From: Corynebacterium lowii | Lineage (GTDB): Bacteria; Actinomycetota; Actinomycetes; Mycobacteriales; Mycobacteriaceae | NCBI RefSeq assembly: GCF_001412085.1 | Contig: NZ_LKEV01000001.1 | Location: 619,105 to 683,104, forward strand | Reading direction: 5' to 3' | DNA: 64,000 nucleotides | Shown: positions 26,991 through 36,991 of the stretch, in pieces | Numbering within the stretch: the first letter of the stretch is position 1 | Layout of the letters: each line of letters opens with the position of its first letter | Program-made: the position numbers and the translations under genes | Notes under the pieces: model-generated | The model's database searches: none | What the model was told of the DNA's origin: nothing | What the model saw: only the letters and a program-made list of their open reading frames with translations

Positions 26991-28696
26991 ATGGCTCGAA
27001 CAACACCGTTCAGTGAAGTGATTACTGTCGTGCGTCCGCTCATGAAGGGCACTCGAAAACTCGACGTGTTCACGGCCGAGCTCATCGCCATGAGCATGCA
27101 AGCAGACCAAGACGCTCACGGCGAGCGGAGCGCCCTTCAACTTCGAAGTGTCGCGTTGTGGAAGGGGGATGTGAATGGCTCGTCACTATTGCTCGCGAAC
27201 CTCGCTAGTGAGATCGCTAGCCAACGCGACGAGGTCACCTTCGGCGGCAACATCACCCGCAAACGCCCCATCGGTAAGGGCAATACCAACGTCGAAGTCA
27301 CTAGTACCAACTCCGGCGTTGAGTCCGGCACCTACAAGAGCCGACACACCAAGAACCACTGGTTAGTAGGCTCGACCCTTTTACAGCTCATCGGCTACGA
27401 GAATCCCGAGAAGCTCATGGTCATCACGCGCCAGGACTTCAAGACCAAGGCCTTTACATGGCGGACCTTCTGGCCAGCCTGCTGCGCCTATGAAGACCGG
27501 ATCGCGAGCAAGCCATCTGTTCTCTTGCCATCCCAAAACACGTCGGCGACTGCAGCTAAGTGTGCGCTTGCAGCTCTCATTACAGGACGGGACTACGGGG
27601 CATGGGCACGAGACGAATCAACAGACACGAAGAAGCTCAAGAACAACGCAGTCATTGAGTATCTTGAGCGGCAACCAGAAAAGCTTGCGATGCGTATCGA
27701 ATCGATCAAGAAAGCTTTAGGCACTAGCAATGAGGACGAGATCAAGCACCACATCAGCGAGATAAGCCAGCGCATGGAGCCGGTCCAGCAGAGCATTGCT
27801 CTAGCCATGGCAGAGGGGCAACGGATCGTCGGGCAGCTCCAACAGGTGCGTGAAGGCCTCGCAGAATCAAGTGCTCTGGGGGCCCGCTACGAAGAGCTCG
27901 CGGCGTCCTACCGGGTACGCATCGACAGGCTCGATTTCGTCCAACAAGGCATGCATCTATTGAGCGAGCGCCCTGCGGCCCACTCATGCCCAGTTTGTGA
28001 CAACAAGCTCGACCCAGCGATGCCCAATCATGTGCCTGATTCCACCGCCGCAGAGCGTGACGAACTAGTGCAGCGCCTCGCAGATCTCAATCAGACCTTG
28101 CGCCAAATGGGCGACGATCAAGGAGCGCCGCGAGAAGCAGTTCACGAAAGGCACCTTCAATCCACTCGGAGAGTTCCCCGAAGTTCTGGACTGCGATGGG
28201 CACCAATCTGCTCGACACGCTCGGTGCGTGCGCGTTCCCAGCACTCAAGACGGCCACGTTTTCACGACAGCTGTTCGATGCGACGATCAATGGCAAGAGC
28301 AAAGCCAAGCAAGGCAAGGGCTACCGCTCCTTCGTTAACATCGCCGTCATGCTTGTGCTTCGCGACTACCTCGCCAGCGATGAAGCCAGCCACAATCCCG
28401 GCCTGCTGGTCATCGACACACCCCTGCTGGGCCTCGATGACTAGCAGCTTGACCCGGAGTTGATGGACGTCCGCGAAAAGATCCCTCAAGCACTATATGA
28501 GCACTTCATCAACGTCTAAGACCATGGCCAGATCATCATCGCCGACAACACCAAGTTCATGCCGGACCTCGACACCATTGACAAAGATTGCAACTTCATC
28601 CGCTTCACGAGGCGCACTGACCAAGGACGCTTCGGGTTCCTCATCGATATGACTGACGAAGACCTCAACGACAAGGAGGAGACCGATGACAACTAG
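26991..28696 (+). pseudogene. SMC/Rad50-like ATPase, multiply disrupted
   Basis: The first 370 or so residues include a coiled coil and a zinc-hook-like CPVC (Cys333, Cys336), followed by LVQRLADLNQTL. A frameshift near 28,130-28,190 moves the C-terminus to another frame. That frame has LLVIDTPLLGLDD (Walker B and D loop) before a TAG at 28442. The homologous sequence then continues (QLDPELMDVREKIPQALYEHF) across a TAA near 28,518 to its natural TAG at 28694. Both internal stops look like CAG/CAA mutated by C-to-T. No Walker A is visible, so the 5' end is also lost. The start uses GAGGAGG about 7 bases upstream. Such ATPases often accompany defence islands. Confidence 0.7.
27796..27953 (+). 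repeat. 158-bp exact direct repeat, copy A (in the ATPase)
   Basis: Read base by base, this segment (TTGCTCTAGCC to CAAGGCATG) is identical to 32605-32762. Here it encodes the coiled-coil segment just before the CPVC hook of the broken SMC-like ATPase. Confidence 0.9.
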
Positions 28697-28942
28697 TCGA
28701 ACTTTTAGCTATAAGCGGCTGTGGAAACTCCTCATCGACAAGGACCTCAATAAGACACAGCTCCAAGACCTCGCAGGAGCCAGCCCCGCGACCATGGCCA
28801 AACTTGGCAAGGCGCAAACGTGACCACCGAAGTCCTTACATGAATGTGCGAAGTCCTCGACTGTGATATTTCCGACATTTGCGAAGTTATACCTTCTAGT
28901 ACAGGAAAAGGAGTTTTGAATGCGGTGGTTATCCCTACTTAG
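28686..28942 (+). pseudogene. broken Cro/CI-type helix-turn-helix gene
   Basis: It starts as MTTSRTFSYKRLWKLLIDKD with the helix-turn-helix KTQLQDLAGASPATMAKLG. A frameshift near 28,808 and an in-frame TGA (likely CGA before) interrupt it. The restored reading continues NVTTEVL, MCEVLDCDISDICEVIP. It closely resembles the HTH domain at 32760-33002 and overlaps the end of the ATPase remnant. Small regulators of this type often accompany restriction-modification genes, and a methyltransferase follows. Confidence 0.65.
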
Positions 28943-28998
28943 TTGATGGGGTATTGACTTTTCGGCGAGCACGCAAGCAAAGAGACTTCTACTCATGA

Positions 28999-29991
28999 TT
29001 GACGAAAGGATTAGTGGCTTTGGAGGGTATCGGAACCCAAGAGGTACTTGTGTCTGAGGAGACCGTCTTGAATCGAAAAGTGATAGACTACGCCGATTTT
29101 AGCGAGTTTCAGGCTGTCGGAAGTCCTCATTACCAGTTGCAAGTAGAGGCTCCCGAGGGTTCTATATTTCAAGGAGACTCGATCAGCTGGCTACAGTCAT
29201 TAGATTCTGGGTCAGTAGACATGATTTTTGCTGACCCGCCATACAACATTAAGAAGGCTGATTGGGACAGCTTTGAATCACAAGAAGCCTACATTCAGTG
29301 GAGCATGGAGTGGATCAGTGAAGCAAGTAGGGTACTGAAGTCAAAGGGCAGCCTTTATGTCTGTGGTTTTTCGGAGATTCTTGCCGACCTAAAGCATCCT
29401 TCCATGAAGTACTTTGCAGGCTGTCGTTGGCTTGTTTGGCACTATCGAAACAAGGCCAATTTGGGAAACGACTGGGGACGAGCGCACGAGTCAATTCTTC
29501 ACTTCAGGAAATCTAAGTCGCAAAAGCTGGCTGATATTGACCATATACGGATTCCTTATGGAGCTCACACGCTGAAGTATCCATCACACCCCCAAGCGGA
29601 CTCGTCTGCATTTGGGAAGGGAAAAATCAAGAGAGATAATTGGACTCCTAACCCAATGGGAGCAAAGCCGAAGGATGTAATTGAGGTACCCACGACGTGT
29701 AACGGGATGAATGAAAAGACTCCTCATCCGACACAAAAGCCAGAGGAACTCGTAAGGAAGTTCATATTTGCTGGAACGACTTCGGGGCAAGTAGTGCTTG
29801 ATCCGTTCTCAGGTTCCGGTACTACAGCGGTCGTCTCGGCTCAGCTAGGCCGCCAATTTCTTGCATGCGATCTGGATCCTGAATACAACAGCTGGGCGGC
29901 ATCACGCCTGAAGCGAATCCAAAAACGAACAGAAGACGAGTGGTTTGAATATGATCGCTCTAACGCGCAGAGGAGGGAAGGAATCCGATGA
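28999..29991 (+). CDS. type II DNA methyltransferase (beta-class, N6-adenine or N4-cytosine)
   Basis: This 330-residue protein has motif IV DPPY at residues 79-82 before motif I FSGSGTT (from residue 270), the beta-class order. HPTQKPEELV precedes motif I as in many such enzymes. It should methylate the amino group of adenine or cytosine in a specific site and so protect DNA from the endonuclease encoded next. The ATGA overlap (29988-29991) shows a methylase-nuclease operon. The start is uncertain: TTG at 28999 gives the longest frame, with GTG at 29014 or 29050 as alternatives. G+C is lower than in the core genes, suggesting transfer. This pair appears intact. Confidence 0.85.
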   Translation: MTKGLVALEGIGTQEVLVSEETVLNRKVIDYADFSEFQAVGSPHYQLQVEAPEGSIFQGDSISWLQSLDSGSVDMIFADPPYNIKKADWDSFESQEAYIQWSMEWISEASRVLKSKGSLYVCGFSEILADLKHPSMKYFAGCRWLVWHYRNKANLGNDWGRAHESILHFRKSKSQKLADIDHIRIPYGAHTLKYPSHPQADSSAFGKGKIKRDNWTPNPMGAKPKDVIEVPTTCNGMNEKTPHPTQKPEELVRKFIFAGTTSGQVVLDPFSGSGTTAVVSAQLGRQFLACDLDPEYNSWAASRLKRIQKRTEDEWFEYDRSNAQRREGIR

Positions 29992-30959
29992 ACGTAGATC
30001 GCCTCCGTCGATGGGTATCGGATAAGGAGAGATTTCAGAGCCTAGAAGGATATGTAGCTTTTGCGCGGGCATTTTGTGATTTCCGAGCAGAGCAGGGATT
30101 TCAGGCCGAGCTTGTGGCAAGGAACAATCCGAGCTACCGATTTCTTCAATACAAGTCAGAGGCAGACTATCAACTCACCCGACCGATAAATTCTGATCTC
30201 TTCTACACGCCGGATGATCTCGATAGCGCCGTTCCTTTATTCCGCGAAGCGCTAGAAATGGTCCGTGACAGCGAGCAGCACACCGATGTACATAGAGAGT
30301 CGCTTAATCGTGCTATTTACACCTTTCAGCAATCTATAGGAGCGTCTCTGGATGCCTTGCCCGCCTCGCGTTCTAATACAGCAAGGAAGGTAAATGGGGA
30401 TCTTTTTGAGCGCCTTATTGGCCTGACTATCGAATCCTGTGGAGTCGATTGTCGATCTGGAGTTCTCACGATTCCTGTGAAAGATTCGGAAGACAATGAA
30501 CTTTTCGGAATGAAATACCAGCACGACTTGATGGTCGAGGTGGAGGGTGAGCTAAGGGCGATTGGGTCAGTAAAAACTTCCAGTAAGGACCGCCTGGACA
30601 AGGTTTTCATCGATAAGTTCCTGTACAACAGACTGACCGGGGTTGCTACACCACATTTCGCGATCTTCTTACATGACGTACAGCGAGCCGGAAGAGAACC
30701 TAACTATAGAACTTCAAATACGTTCCTCCCTGGGCATTTCAAAGGATACACGGTCAAGCTAAACGCATTAGACGGCGTCTACTACTGTGATCTCCTTCCT
30801 CAGATGGAGACGGATCCTCTACTGGCCGCCCATATTGATCGAATTGACAAGTTCTATATCGACGACCTACCCCGTTTCATCGAGCAAGCCCCAGATAATG
30901 ATGCTGATGTTCGAGGGGATCGTCCAGTGGAAGCAACCGACTGGCACCTCGACACATAA
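29988..30959 (+). CDS. probable type II restriction endonuclease partner of the preceding methyltransferase
   Basis: This 323-residue protein matches no family I can name. The assignment rests on its 4-base overlap with a methyltransferase gene and on a possible PD-(D/E)XK core: YQHDLMVEVEGEL followed by GSVKTSSKDRLDKVFIDKFL (Asp, Glu and Lys in the right order). It has no membrane segments. Its G+C content matches the methylase, so the two probably moved together. The recognition sequence cannot be read from the sequence. Confidence 0.65.
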   Translation: MNVDRLRRWVSDKERFQSLEGYVAFARAFCDFRAEQGFQAELVARNNPSYRFLQYKSEADYQLTRPINSDLFYTPDDLDSAVPLFREALEMVRDSEQHTDVHRESLNRAIYTFQQSIGASLDALPASRSNTARKVNGDLFERLIGLTIESCGVDCRSGVLTIPVKDSEDNELFGMKYQHDLMVEVEGELRAIGSVKTSSKDRLDKVFIDKFLYNRLTGVATPHFAIFLHDVQRAGREPNYRTSNTFLPGHFKGYTVKLNALDGVYYCDLLPQMETDPLLAAHIDRIDKFYIDDLPRFIEQAPDNDADVRGDRPVEATDWHLDT

Positions 30960-31080
30960 GAGATAGTTAGAGCTCGTCAAGGTTGAGAACACTTGTGGAG
31001 TGCCTTAGGTTTTAGGTCCAGGTGGCTTAAGTATTGTCCATTGATGCCCTGCCTGTGGGCGGGGAGGAGAGAATGGATAA

Positions 31081-32045
31081 ATGGTCAAGAAGTTCAGTAA
31101 ACACACTCCCGAACAGATTGTTCACAAACTCGATAAAGCTCGAGAACGTGAAAGAAACAGGATCAAGCACGGCTCAGATCTTAACCAAGCTCGATATCAG
31201 TAAAGCCACACTGAATCGACGGCAGTCACCGTACGCGGCGATAACCAAGAACCAAACCAAAGAACTCCAGCGACTGCGCGAGGAAAACACCCGCCTCACA
31301 CACCTACTTGGCCAGGCAGAGCGAGAAAAACGGCATGGAAAAAATTATCGAAGGCAAATTTCTGAGCCCAGCTCGCCGCCATGATGCCGTCTGGCACCTA
31401 GTCGAGCTGGGCTACTCCCAACAGAGACGCTTGCCAGATCGTCGGGCTTTTTTACAGCGTCTATCAGCATGCCAGGACCTGCGCCAGGGAGCCTGATACA
31501 TACGCGCAGCTGCGCGAATGGATGCATGACTTCGCGCGTGATCACCGCCGGTGGAGACACCGGCGCGCCTGGAGGAGCGCCCTGGCTGAGGGCCCTCAGG
31601 GCATGCCGAGAAACCTTCCGTCGCCTCTGGTGTGAAGGAAGGGCTACGCGTCCTACCGCGCAAGAAGCCTACACGTGTCAATAGCCACGGCCTGCGAGAT
31701 GTTCTGGGCCGGACAATACCCGCGCGATGTGTATGCTTTGGATTTCCAGTTCGATTCGACGTGGCATGGTAAAATGATCAAGATCTGCAACATCATCGAT
31801 AAATACACTCGCGAGCACGTCGCTATCGCCTATGCCCTAGAAGACTGGGCGGCTAAGGATGCAACGATCCAAGCGTTCATCCCGCCAGGTCAGCGGTGAT
31901 ATAACGGGTATGTCGAGTCTTTTCACAACCGGATGCGAGACGAACTCTTAAGAAGAAAACAGCATCGAGAATCTCGAGCAGGCGGGCGTGCTTATCGCCT
32001 TTTGACAAGTGGCCATGTCGTATTATGCGTTGCGAACGCGGTTGC
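31081..32045 (+). mobile_element. IS3-family insertion sequence remnant
   Basis: Fragments of orfA (MVKKFSKHTPEQIVHKLDKA, then in another frame TAQILTKLDISKATLN and a coiled-coil tail) are followed by orfB pieces. These include LVELGYSQQR, the DDE-core stretch YALDFQFDSTWHGKMIKIC (31,733-31,790) and YVESFHNRMRDELL near 31,910-31,950. Several frameshifts and a deletion between the DDE pieces make it inactive. No inverted repeats could be confirmed at the ends. Confidence 0.7.
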
Positions 32046-32123
32046 CGGTTACCCACGTGCTCGGGACTTGTATGATTGAAGATGACGTGCGCAATGTTGA
32101 CTGGGATGATGTGGCGGTGAGCT

Positions 32124-33002
32124 ATGGGGCAGCAAGCGCGGTCTAATCCAGGACAGCCTTGGGAGCAGCTGTCTCTTTTTCCGTGCCCTACTGCTACGGA
32201 GAGGCCTCAAGAATCAGGTTCGGGGAAAAGGCACCAGTCTCGCGTGAAGGTTGTGTCGTCCTTAGAGATCACCGAGGCGGATCGGCAGCGCTTCTACTCC
32301 CATGTGGTAGCCGCGGATGAATGCTGGATCTGGGTGGGAGCTATCTCCACTCCCGATGGTTATGGGCGCTACACCTGGCAGCATGATGGTGAGCAATGCA
32401 CGATGTCCGCACACAGGTTCTCGCTTTGCGCCAACGGGGAAAAGATTCCTCTCGGGATGGTCGCTGAGCATCAGTGCAATGAACCACTGTGCGTGCGGCC
32501 TGGGCCGGGCCATGTTGTAGTCTCAACGCAAGCGGAGAATCTTTCCTACGCAGTCCGTACTGGGCGCCATGCAGGTAGCCTTCCCGGGGCCGGGCAAGAC
32601 CGCGTTGCTCTAGCCATGGCAGAGGGGCAACGGATCGTCGGGCAGCTCCAACAGGTGCGTGAAGGCCTCGCAGAATCAAGTGCTCTGGGGGCCCGCTACG
32701 AAGAGCTCGCGGCGTCCTACCGGGTACGCATCGACAGGCTCGATTTCGTCCAACAAGGCATGAAGACGTCCGTATTGACCATAAGACTCGACTACGCCAA
32801 TCTGTGGAAGCTCCTGATTGACAAACAACGAAACAAGGAAGACCTCAAACGCGAGGCAGGGGTATCGGTAGCATCTATAGCGTGTCTCAACAAAGGTGAC
32901 AACGTCACCACAGACACCCTGCTACGCATTTGTCAGTACTTGGATTGTGGACTACCAGAAATCTGCGAGATCGTACTTGTTGACTCACCTAACGAGTCGT
33001 AA
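32124..33002 (+). CDS. chimeric gene: HNH-type nuclease domain, ATPase coiled-coil segment, Cro/CI helix-turn-helix
   Basis: The 292-residue frame is made of three parts. Residues 50-155 are a zinc-binding HNH/His-Me finger endonuclease domain of the phage homing type (ADECWIWVGA, MVAEHQCNEPLCVRP, VSTQAENLSYA). Residues about 161-213 are encoded by an exact copy of a 158-bp piece of the SMC-like ATPase. From Met213 there is a complete Cro/CI-type HTH domain (YANLWKLLIDKQ, NKGDNVTTDTLLRICQYLDCGLPEIC) similar to the broken one at 28686. The duplicated block ends exactly at the ATG of the HTH, which may be translated on its own. The fusion looks like a recombination product; a nuclease role is doubtful. 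Confidence 0.6.
   Translation: MGQQARSNPGQPWEQLSLFPCPTATERPQESGSGKRHQSRVKVVSSLEITEADRQRFYSHVVAADECWIWVGAISTPDGYGRYTWQHDGEQCTMSAHRFSLCANGEKIPLGMVAEHQCNEPLCVRPGPGHVVVSTQAENLSYAVRTGRHAGSLPGAGQDRVALAMAEGQRIVGQLQQVREGLAESSALGARYEELAASYRVRIDRLDFVQQGMKTSVLTIRLDYANLWKLLIDKQRNKEDLKREAGVSVASIACLNKGDNVTTDTLLRICQYLDCGLPEICEIVLVDSPNES
32605..32762 (+). repeat. 158-bp exact direct repeat, copy B (inside the chimeric gene)
   Basis: Identical to 27796-27953. It joins the HNH domain to the HTH domain in frame and ends at the ATG codon of the HTH part. Confidence 0.9.
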
Positions 33003-33152
33003 GGTAATGAAGCGAATTAAACGAGGGATATCGAATGCTCGGTAGAAACGGCACTAGAAATACAGATAAGCAACCACTCTGGGAAGCATCCACGAGTCAA
33101 GAAGGCAGCCAATACAACTCAGACGTTTTCACCATAGATAAGGAGCATTCAC

Positions 33153-35147
33153 ATGGCGAATGAGCGCAGCACGGATCAGTTCGTTCGAGATATGCTGCGA
33201 GACATCGGTTTCACGCGGCCGTGGGAACAGAGCATCAATGATGCACCCGCCTATCTCTATGAAGCCATGGAAGGCGCTTCGAAAGGGCAGGGTGGCGGTC
33301 GAGGAAAGCCAGAGTTCGTTGTCGAGTCAGGCGAGTTCATCGTTGTCATCGAAGACAAACCACGTGCTGATCAGATTGTGAAAACCACCGATGATGGTGC
33401 CGTTGATCTGGAGTATCCCGCGCGACAAGACTTCGCTCTAAACGGTGCGATGCACTATGCCGAGATATTTGCTGCGAAGACAGGCAAGAAGGTCTTTGCC
33501 ATCGGAGTGGCTGGTAGCGAGACACACAATGCCATTCAAGTAGCTTTCTCAGCACCACAGCGAGCTCCTAAGGTACTTGACAAGCAGATTGATACATTCA
33601 CGAGTTTTTCGCCTAAGGCGATTGATGAGTTCTATCGAGTAGCGGTGCTTGGAGAGCTTCCTCAAGAGGAGAAAAGCGTCCGCGAGATTCGCAAAGTCGC
33701 AGCGGAGCTTCACGAAGGTATGCGTAACTACGCGTCGTTGGAGAATGAGCACAAAGCCACCCTTGTCTCCGCAATCTTGCTAGCTCTGAAATACCGGCCG
33801 GAACTTGTTAACGACCTTACTGGCGAGAAGCGCAATGGCTATCGAGACGGGGAAAAGGTTTATCGTGCCGCCCAGAAGTACCTAGAAAGTGACGAAGCAG
33901 ATCTCGGGCCCAAACAAAAGATCGGCATCATGTTCGACCGCTTCAAGTTCATTCAGCGCCATGTACTCCTGAACGCTCACAACAATGATCTTGGGAAGAC
34001 CCCGTTGTGACACTTCGCGGAGGTTCTGGATCGAGACGTATTCAAAGTCGTATCTGACCCAACCTATTCGGCGTTTGACGTGCTTGGAAACTTCTACGGG
34101 GAGTTTGTCAAGTACGGCGGATCGGACGGCAATTCCCTTGGCATCGTGCTTACACCACACCACATCACGGATTTGATGTCGGAGCTTATCGACGTCAACT
34201 GTGATGACGTTGTTCTAGATCCCACAGCAGGCTCAGCATCCTTTCTTATTGCGGCGATGCGTCAGATGTTCAATGACGCAGTAGTCAGGTTCAAAGAAGA
34301 CTCTGACAAGCTGGAGGGTAAACTCAATGAAATCAAACGGTTCCAACTCCATGGCGTAGAACTGCAGGAAAAGCTGTTCGCTGTTGGAACGACGAACATG
34401 ATTCTTCGAGGGGACGGTAAAGCGAACTTCCAGCGCAATTCGATCTTCGACGTAACACGTGACGGATTCTTCCCCTATGATCCGGAGCGTCCAGGACGGC
34501 TAGAAGGTTTTACAAAGGTGCTGATGAATCCTCCGTATTCACAATCGAAGGACAAGACGACTCGACATCTTTCTGAATTGTCGTTCATCAGCTACGCGCT
34601 TGACTTGTTGGAAGTACGAGGGCGTTTAGCCGCTATCGTCCCCCAATCGGCGATGGTAGGCAAGACCCGCGAAGACAAGGCCTTGAAGGCCGCAATCATG
34701 AAGAAGCACACGCTTGACGCAGTGCTGACCATGAACCCTGACACATTCCACGGCATCGGGACTCACGTCGTAGTTGCACTGTTCACTGCAGGGGTGCCTC
34801 ATCCTGAACACAAAAAGACAGCTTTCATTGATTTCAAGGATGACGGATATAAGGTTCGCCAACACGTCGGACTTGTAGACGATGGGCGGGCCGAGGATCG
34901 TCGCAAGCATCTAATGTCAGTCTTTAACGACGGCGTACCAGACGACACGCACTTCATCGTACGTACTGAAGTCACGGCGACAGATGAGTGGCAACACAGC
35001 TACTTCTATTTCAATGACCAGCCACCAACAGAGGAAGAGTTCCTTTCGACCGTTGCCGACTACGTGACCTGGCAAGTCAACATGCACACGCATGGACTGG
35101 GTGATCTCATCACCCCGGCCAAAGACGTAGAAAAGGATGTCAAATGA
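33153..35147 (+). pseudogene. BcgI-like fused restriction nuclease and N6-adenine methyltransferase, split by a stop codon
   Basis: One frame of 664 codons is interrupted only by TGA at 34008-34010. The N-terminal 285 residues carry a PD-(D/E)XK-like site (PEFVVESGEFIVVIEDKP, Glu67-Asp-Lys69). After the stop comes an N-6 methylase with motif I LDPTAGSASF and motif IV NPPY (459-462). Fused R-M proteins followed by a separate specificity gene are typical of type IIB/IIG BcgI-like systems. CGA-to-TGA is the simplest cause of the stop. The methylase half might still be made from an internal start. The downstream specificity genes overlap as ATGA. The family call is by architecture, not alignment. 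Confidence 0.75.
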
Positions 35148-35701
35148 GCATCTACGACACGCTGAAATTCCAGCCAATGCTGATTACTGACGTGTTTGAG
35201 TCGATGCAGGCATCTCAGGCGTGGTACGACAAGAACAAGGTAGTCAGTTCTGCTGGGCAGTTTGCATATGTGAGTCGGTCCGCAATGGCTAACGGCCTTG
35301 AAGACGTCATCGGGAAGCAGAGTCTTCCCCCTAATCCGGAACACGCGATCACTATTGGCGTTGATACACAAACAGTCTTTTATCAACCCATGCCGTTCTA
35401 TACGTCAGTGAAGATTCAGGTTCTCCGACATCATCGACTAAACGAGCTTACAGGGCCGGTCCTTGTGACACTACTTCGGCAACAAATGGGAAAATTCCAG
35501 TGGGGTAACGGAGCATCCCTGGTCCGCTTGAAGGCAACAAAGATCATGGTTCCCGTGACCGTTTCCAGCTCGGGTGAAATCGTCGTCGACTGGGACGGCA
35601 TATCCGAATTCGGTCGCGAACTGTTTACTGAAATCCACACACGCACACACACCGTGCTCGACCATCTGTCACGGATCATGTCGGGGAGGCACCTGTGCTG
35701 A
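35144..35701 (+). CDS. half-size specificity (S) subunit 1
   Basis: This 185-residue protein has one target-recognition domain, about half the size of a type I HsdS. It starts with an ATG overlapping the methylase stop. The segments FQPMLITDVFESM, NPEHAITIGVDT, YQPMPFYTSVKIQVL and KIMVPV recur in the next gene (FEPMLITDVFQTY, NPGNAITVGIDT, YQPVPFYGATKVFEL, RFMVPV), so the two are tandem paralogues. Together they could supply the two half-sites of a bipartite recognition sequence for the upstream fused enzyme. A duplication followed by divergence of the recognition region is inferred. Confidence 0.7.
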   Translation: MSIYDTLKFQPMLITDVFESMQASQAWYDKNKVVSSAGQFAYVSRSAMANGLEDVIGKQSLPPNPEHAITIGVDTQTVFYQPMPFYTSVKIQVLRHHRLNELTGPVLVTLLRQQMGKFQWGNGASLVRLKATKIMVPVTVSSSGEIVVDWDGISEFGRELFTEIHTRTHTVLDHLSRIMSGRHLC

Positions 35702-36204
35702 CCTTCGAGCCAATGCTGATCACGGATGTCTTTCAAACGTATAGGCAGGTGCCTTCCTGGCTAAACTTGAACGAGGTTGTAGCGGGCCTCGCCCTTTATC
35801 CCCACGTTACGAACTCGGCCAATGCCAACAGCGTTGCGGGTTTTATCAGTGAACAACAGCAACACCCGAATCCAGGAAACGCAATTACAGTTGGTATCGA
35901 CACACAGGTGGTGGCCTATCAACCGGTACCGTTTTACGGTGCGACAAAGGTATTTGAGCTCCGATCCTCTTCGCTAAGTGAGGCAAGTGCCCTTGTGTTG
36001 GTGGCTAGCCTCAAACGCGCGTTAGAAAAATTCTCGTGGGGACATAAGGCGAGTGCAACTAGATTGGCGAAGACGCGCTTTATGGTGCCGGTCAGCTATG
36101 ACAATGACGGCAACCGTAAGGTCGATTGGGATAGTATCGAGCTGTACGGCCGGTGGCTCATTGCACAAGTTGAAAGTCGCATGAATTGTGCTTTGCCTGC
36201 GTGA
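35695..36204 (+). CDS. half-size specificity (S) subunit 2
   Basis: This 169-residue protein starts with GTG, 7 bases before the end of the previous gene, with a GGGGAGG ribosome site upstream. It is a single target-recognition domain paralogous to the preceding S subunit. The most different part is the segment after the first 13 residues (RQVPSWLNLNEVVAGL against MQASQAWYDKNKVVSS), where specificity may lie. The C-terminal SIELYGRWLIAQVESR helix matches ISEFGRELFTEIHTR of its partner. It appears intact even though the catalytic subunit is split. Confidence 0.7.
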   Translation: MLTFEPMLITDVFQTYRQVPSWLNLNEVVAGLALYPHVTNSANANSVAGFISEQQQHPNPGNAITVGIDTQVVAYQPVPFYGATKVFELRSSSLSEASALVLVASLKRALEKFSWGHKASATRLAKTRFMVPVSYDNDGNRKVDWDSIELYGRWLIAQVESRMNCALPA

Positions 36205-36242
36205 GCCATGAGTAGAACTACCCCCTCAACCTGAACTCGCCA

Positions 36243-36524
36243 ACGCAGGGCGCACTCCGCACCCCCTCCTCGGTTGATGGCGTTACACGTCAGCGCGGAA
36301 CGGCTCATGGAAGCACACGCGAAGCCGCCCGCATCCAGACCTTCCCCGACCGCTATGCCCTCCATGGGGCCTAGGTAGAAGCACTACGTCAACTCGGCAA
36401 CGCCGTGCCCGTCCACCTCGCCCAGATCGTGATGCTCAGCGTGGCAAAACACCTCGAACGAGACACCGCCATGCGTCACATACACCAACTGCCCATTCAA
36501 GGACACCTCCGGGCGGTGAGCTAA
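36243..36524 (+). pseudogene. C-terminal remnant of a C5-cytosine methyltransferase
   Basis: In one frame the segment reads HGSTREAARIQTFPDRYALHG, a TAG stop (probably from TGG), then VEALRQLGNAVPVHLAQIV. These are motifs IX-X of a C5-cytosine methyltransferase. Nothing upstream encodes motifs I-VIII. It ends at TAA 36522-36524, just before an Eco29kI-like nuclease remnant, so it was probably that nuclease's methylase. Confidence 0.65.
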
Positions 36525-36991
36525 ATGATGGCCTTCGATCCCCTGTCCTTATGGCAACCTCGGTGTCTCCATCGCCCGCGCCCTAGACGACGAACCCGTC
36601 GTCCTATTGACCGAAATCCAGCGATTTGATGGTGCTGGGATCTATGCCTTGTACTACACCGGCGACTTTCCCGCCTACGAGCTCCTCGCTGAGTGCAACC
36701 GCGAGCAGCCGGGCTTCTGGGTGTTGTACGTCGGGAAAGCGGAAGCCGAAAGCGCCCGGAACAGTGAAGCGGACCAAGCGACCGTCACCGTAGGAACAAA
36801 GCTGTTCAACCGCGTGCGCAACCACCGGAGTTCCATGAACGCCGCCTAAAACCTGCACGCAGAGGGCTTCCACGTGCGTATGCTCGCGGTAGCACTCACC
36901 TGGATACCGCTTGCCGGGGTGGTGGCTATCCGACTGCACTGCCCCCGCCGTAACCTGTGTGTGCTTTGCTCTGAGGTTGAATCTCGTCGCC
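36525..36991 (+). pseudogene. Eco29kI-like GIY-YIG restriction endonuclease remnant
   Basis: The GIY-YIG core is clear: GAGIYALYYTGDFPAYE, then FWVLYVGKAEAE, then VGTKLFNRVRNHRSSM. A one-base insertion shortly after the start, near 36,551, shifts the beginning (restored as GNLGVSIARALDDEP). An in-frame TAA after MNAA (likely CAA) then breaks NLHAEGFHVRMLAVA. The frame ends by running into unrelated sequence after AIRLH. Eco29kI relatives cut CCGCGG, but the target here is unknown. A 60-bp piece of this gene recurs at 37739-37798. Confidence 0.65.
36885..36944 (+). repeat. 60-bp repeat, copy X (Eco29kI-like remnant)
   Basis: This matches 37739-37798 at 58 of 60 positions. Both differences are T here and C in the other copy; the C versions restore the more likely codons (Pro and Arg), so this copy is the more decayed. 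Confidence 0.75.

Noticed and set aside
34008..34010. Recoded or read-through TGA in the nuclease-methylase gene
   Set aside because: No selenocysteine or read-through context is seen, and nearby genes carry similar C-to-T stops, so mutation is simpler.
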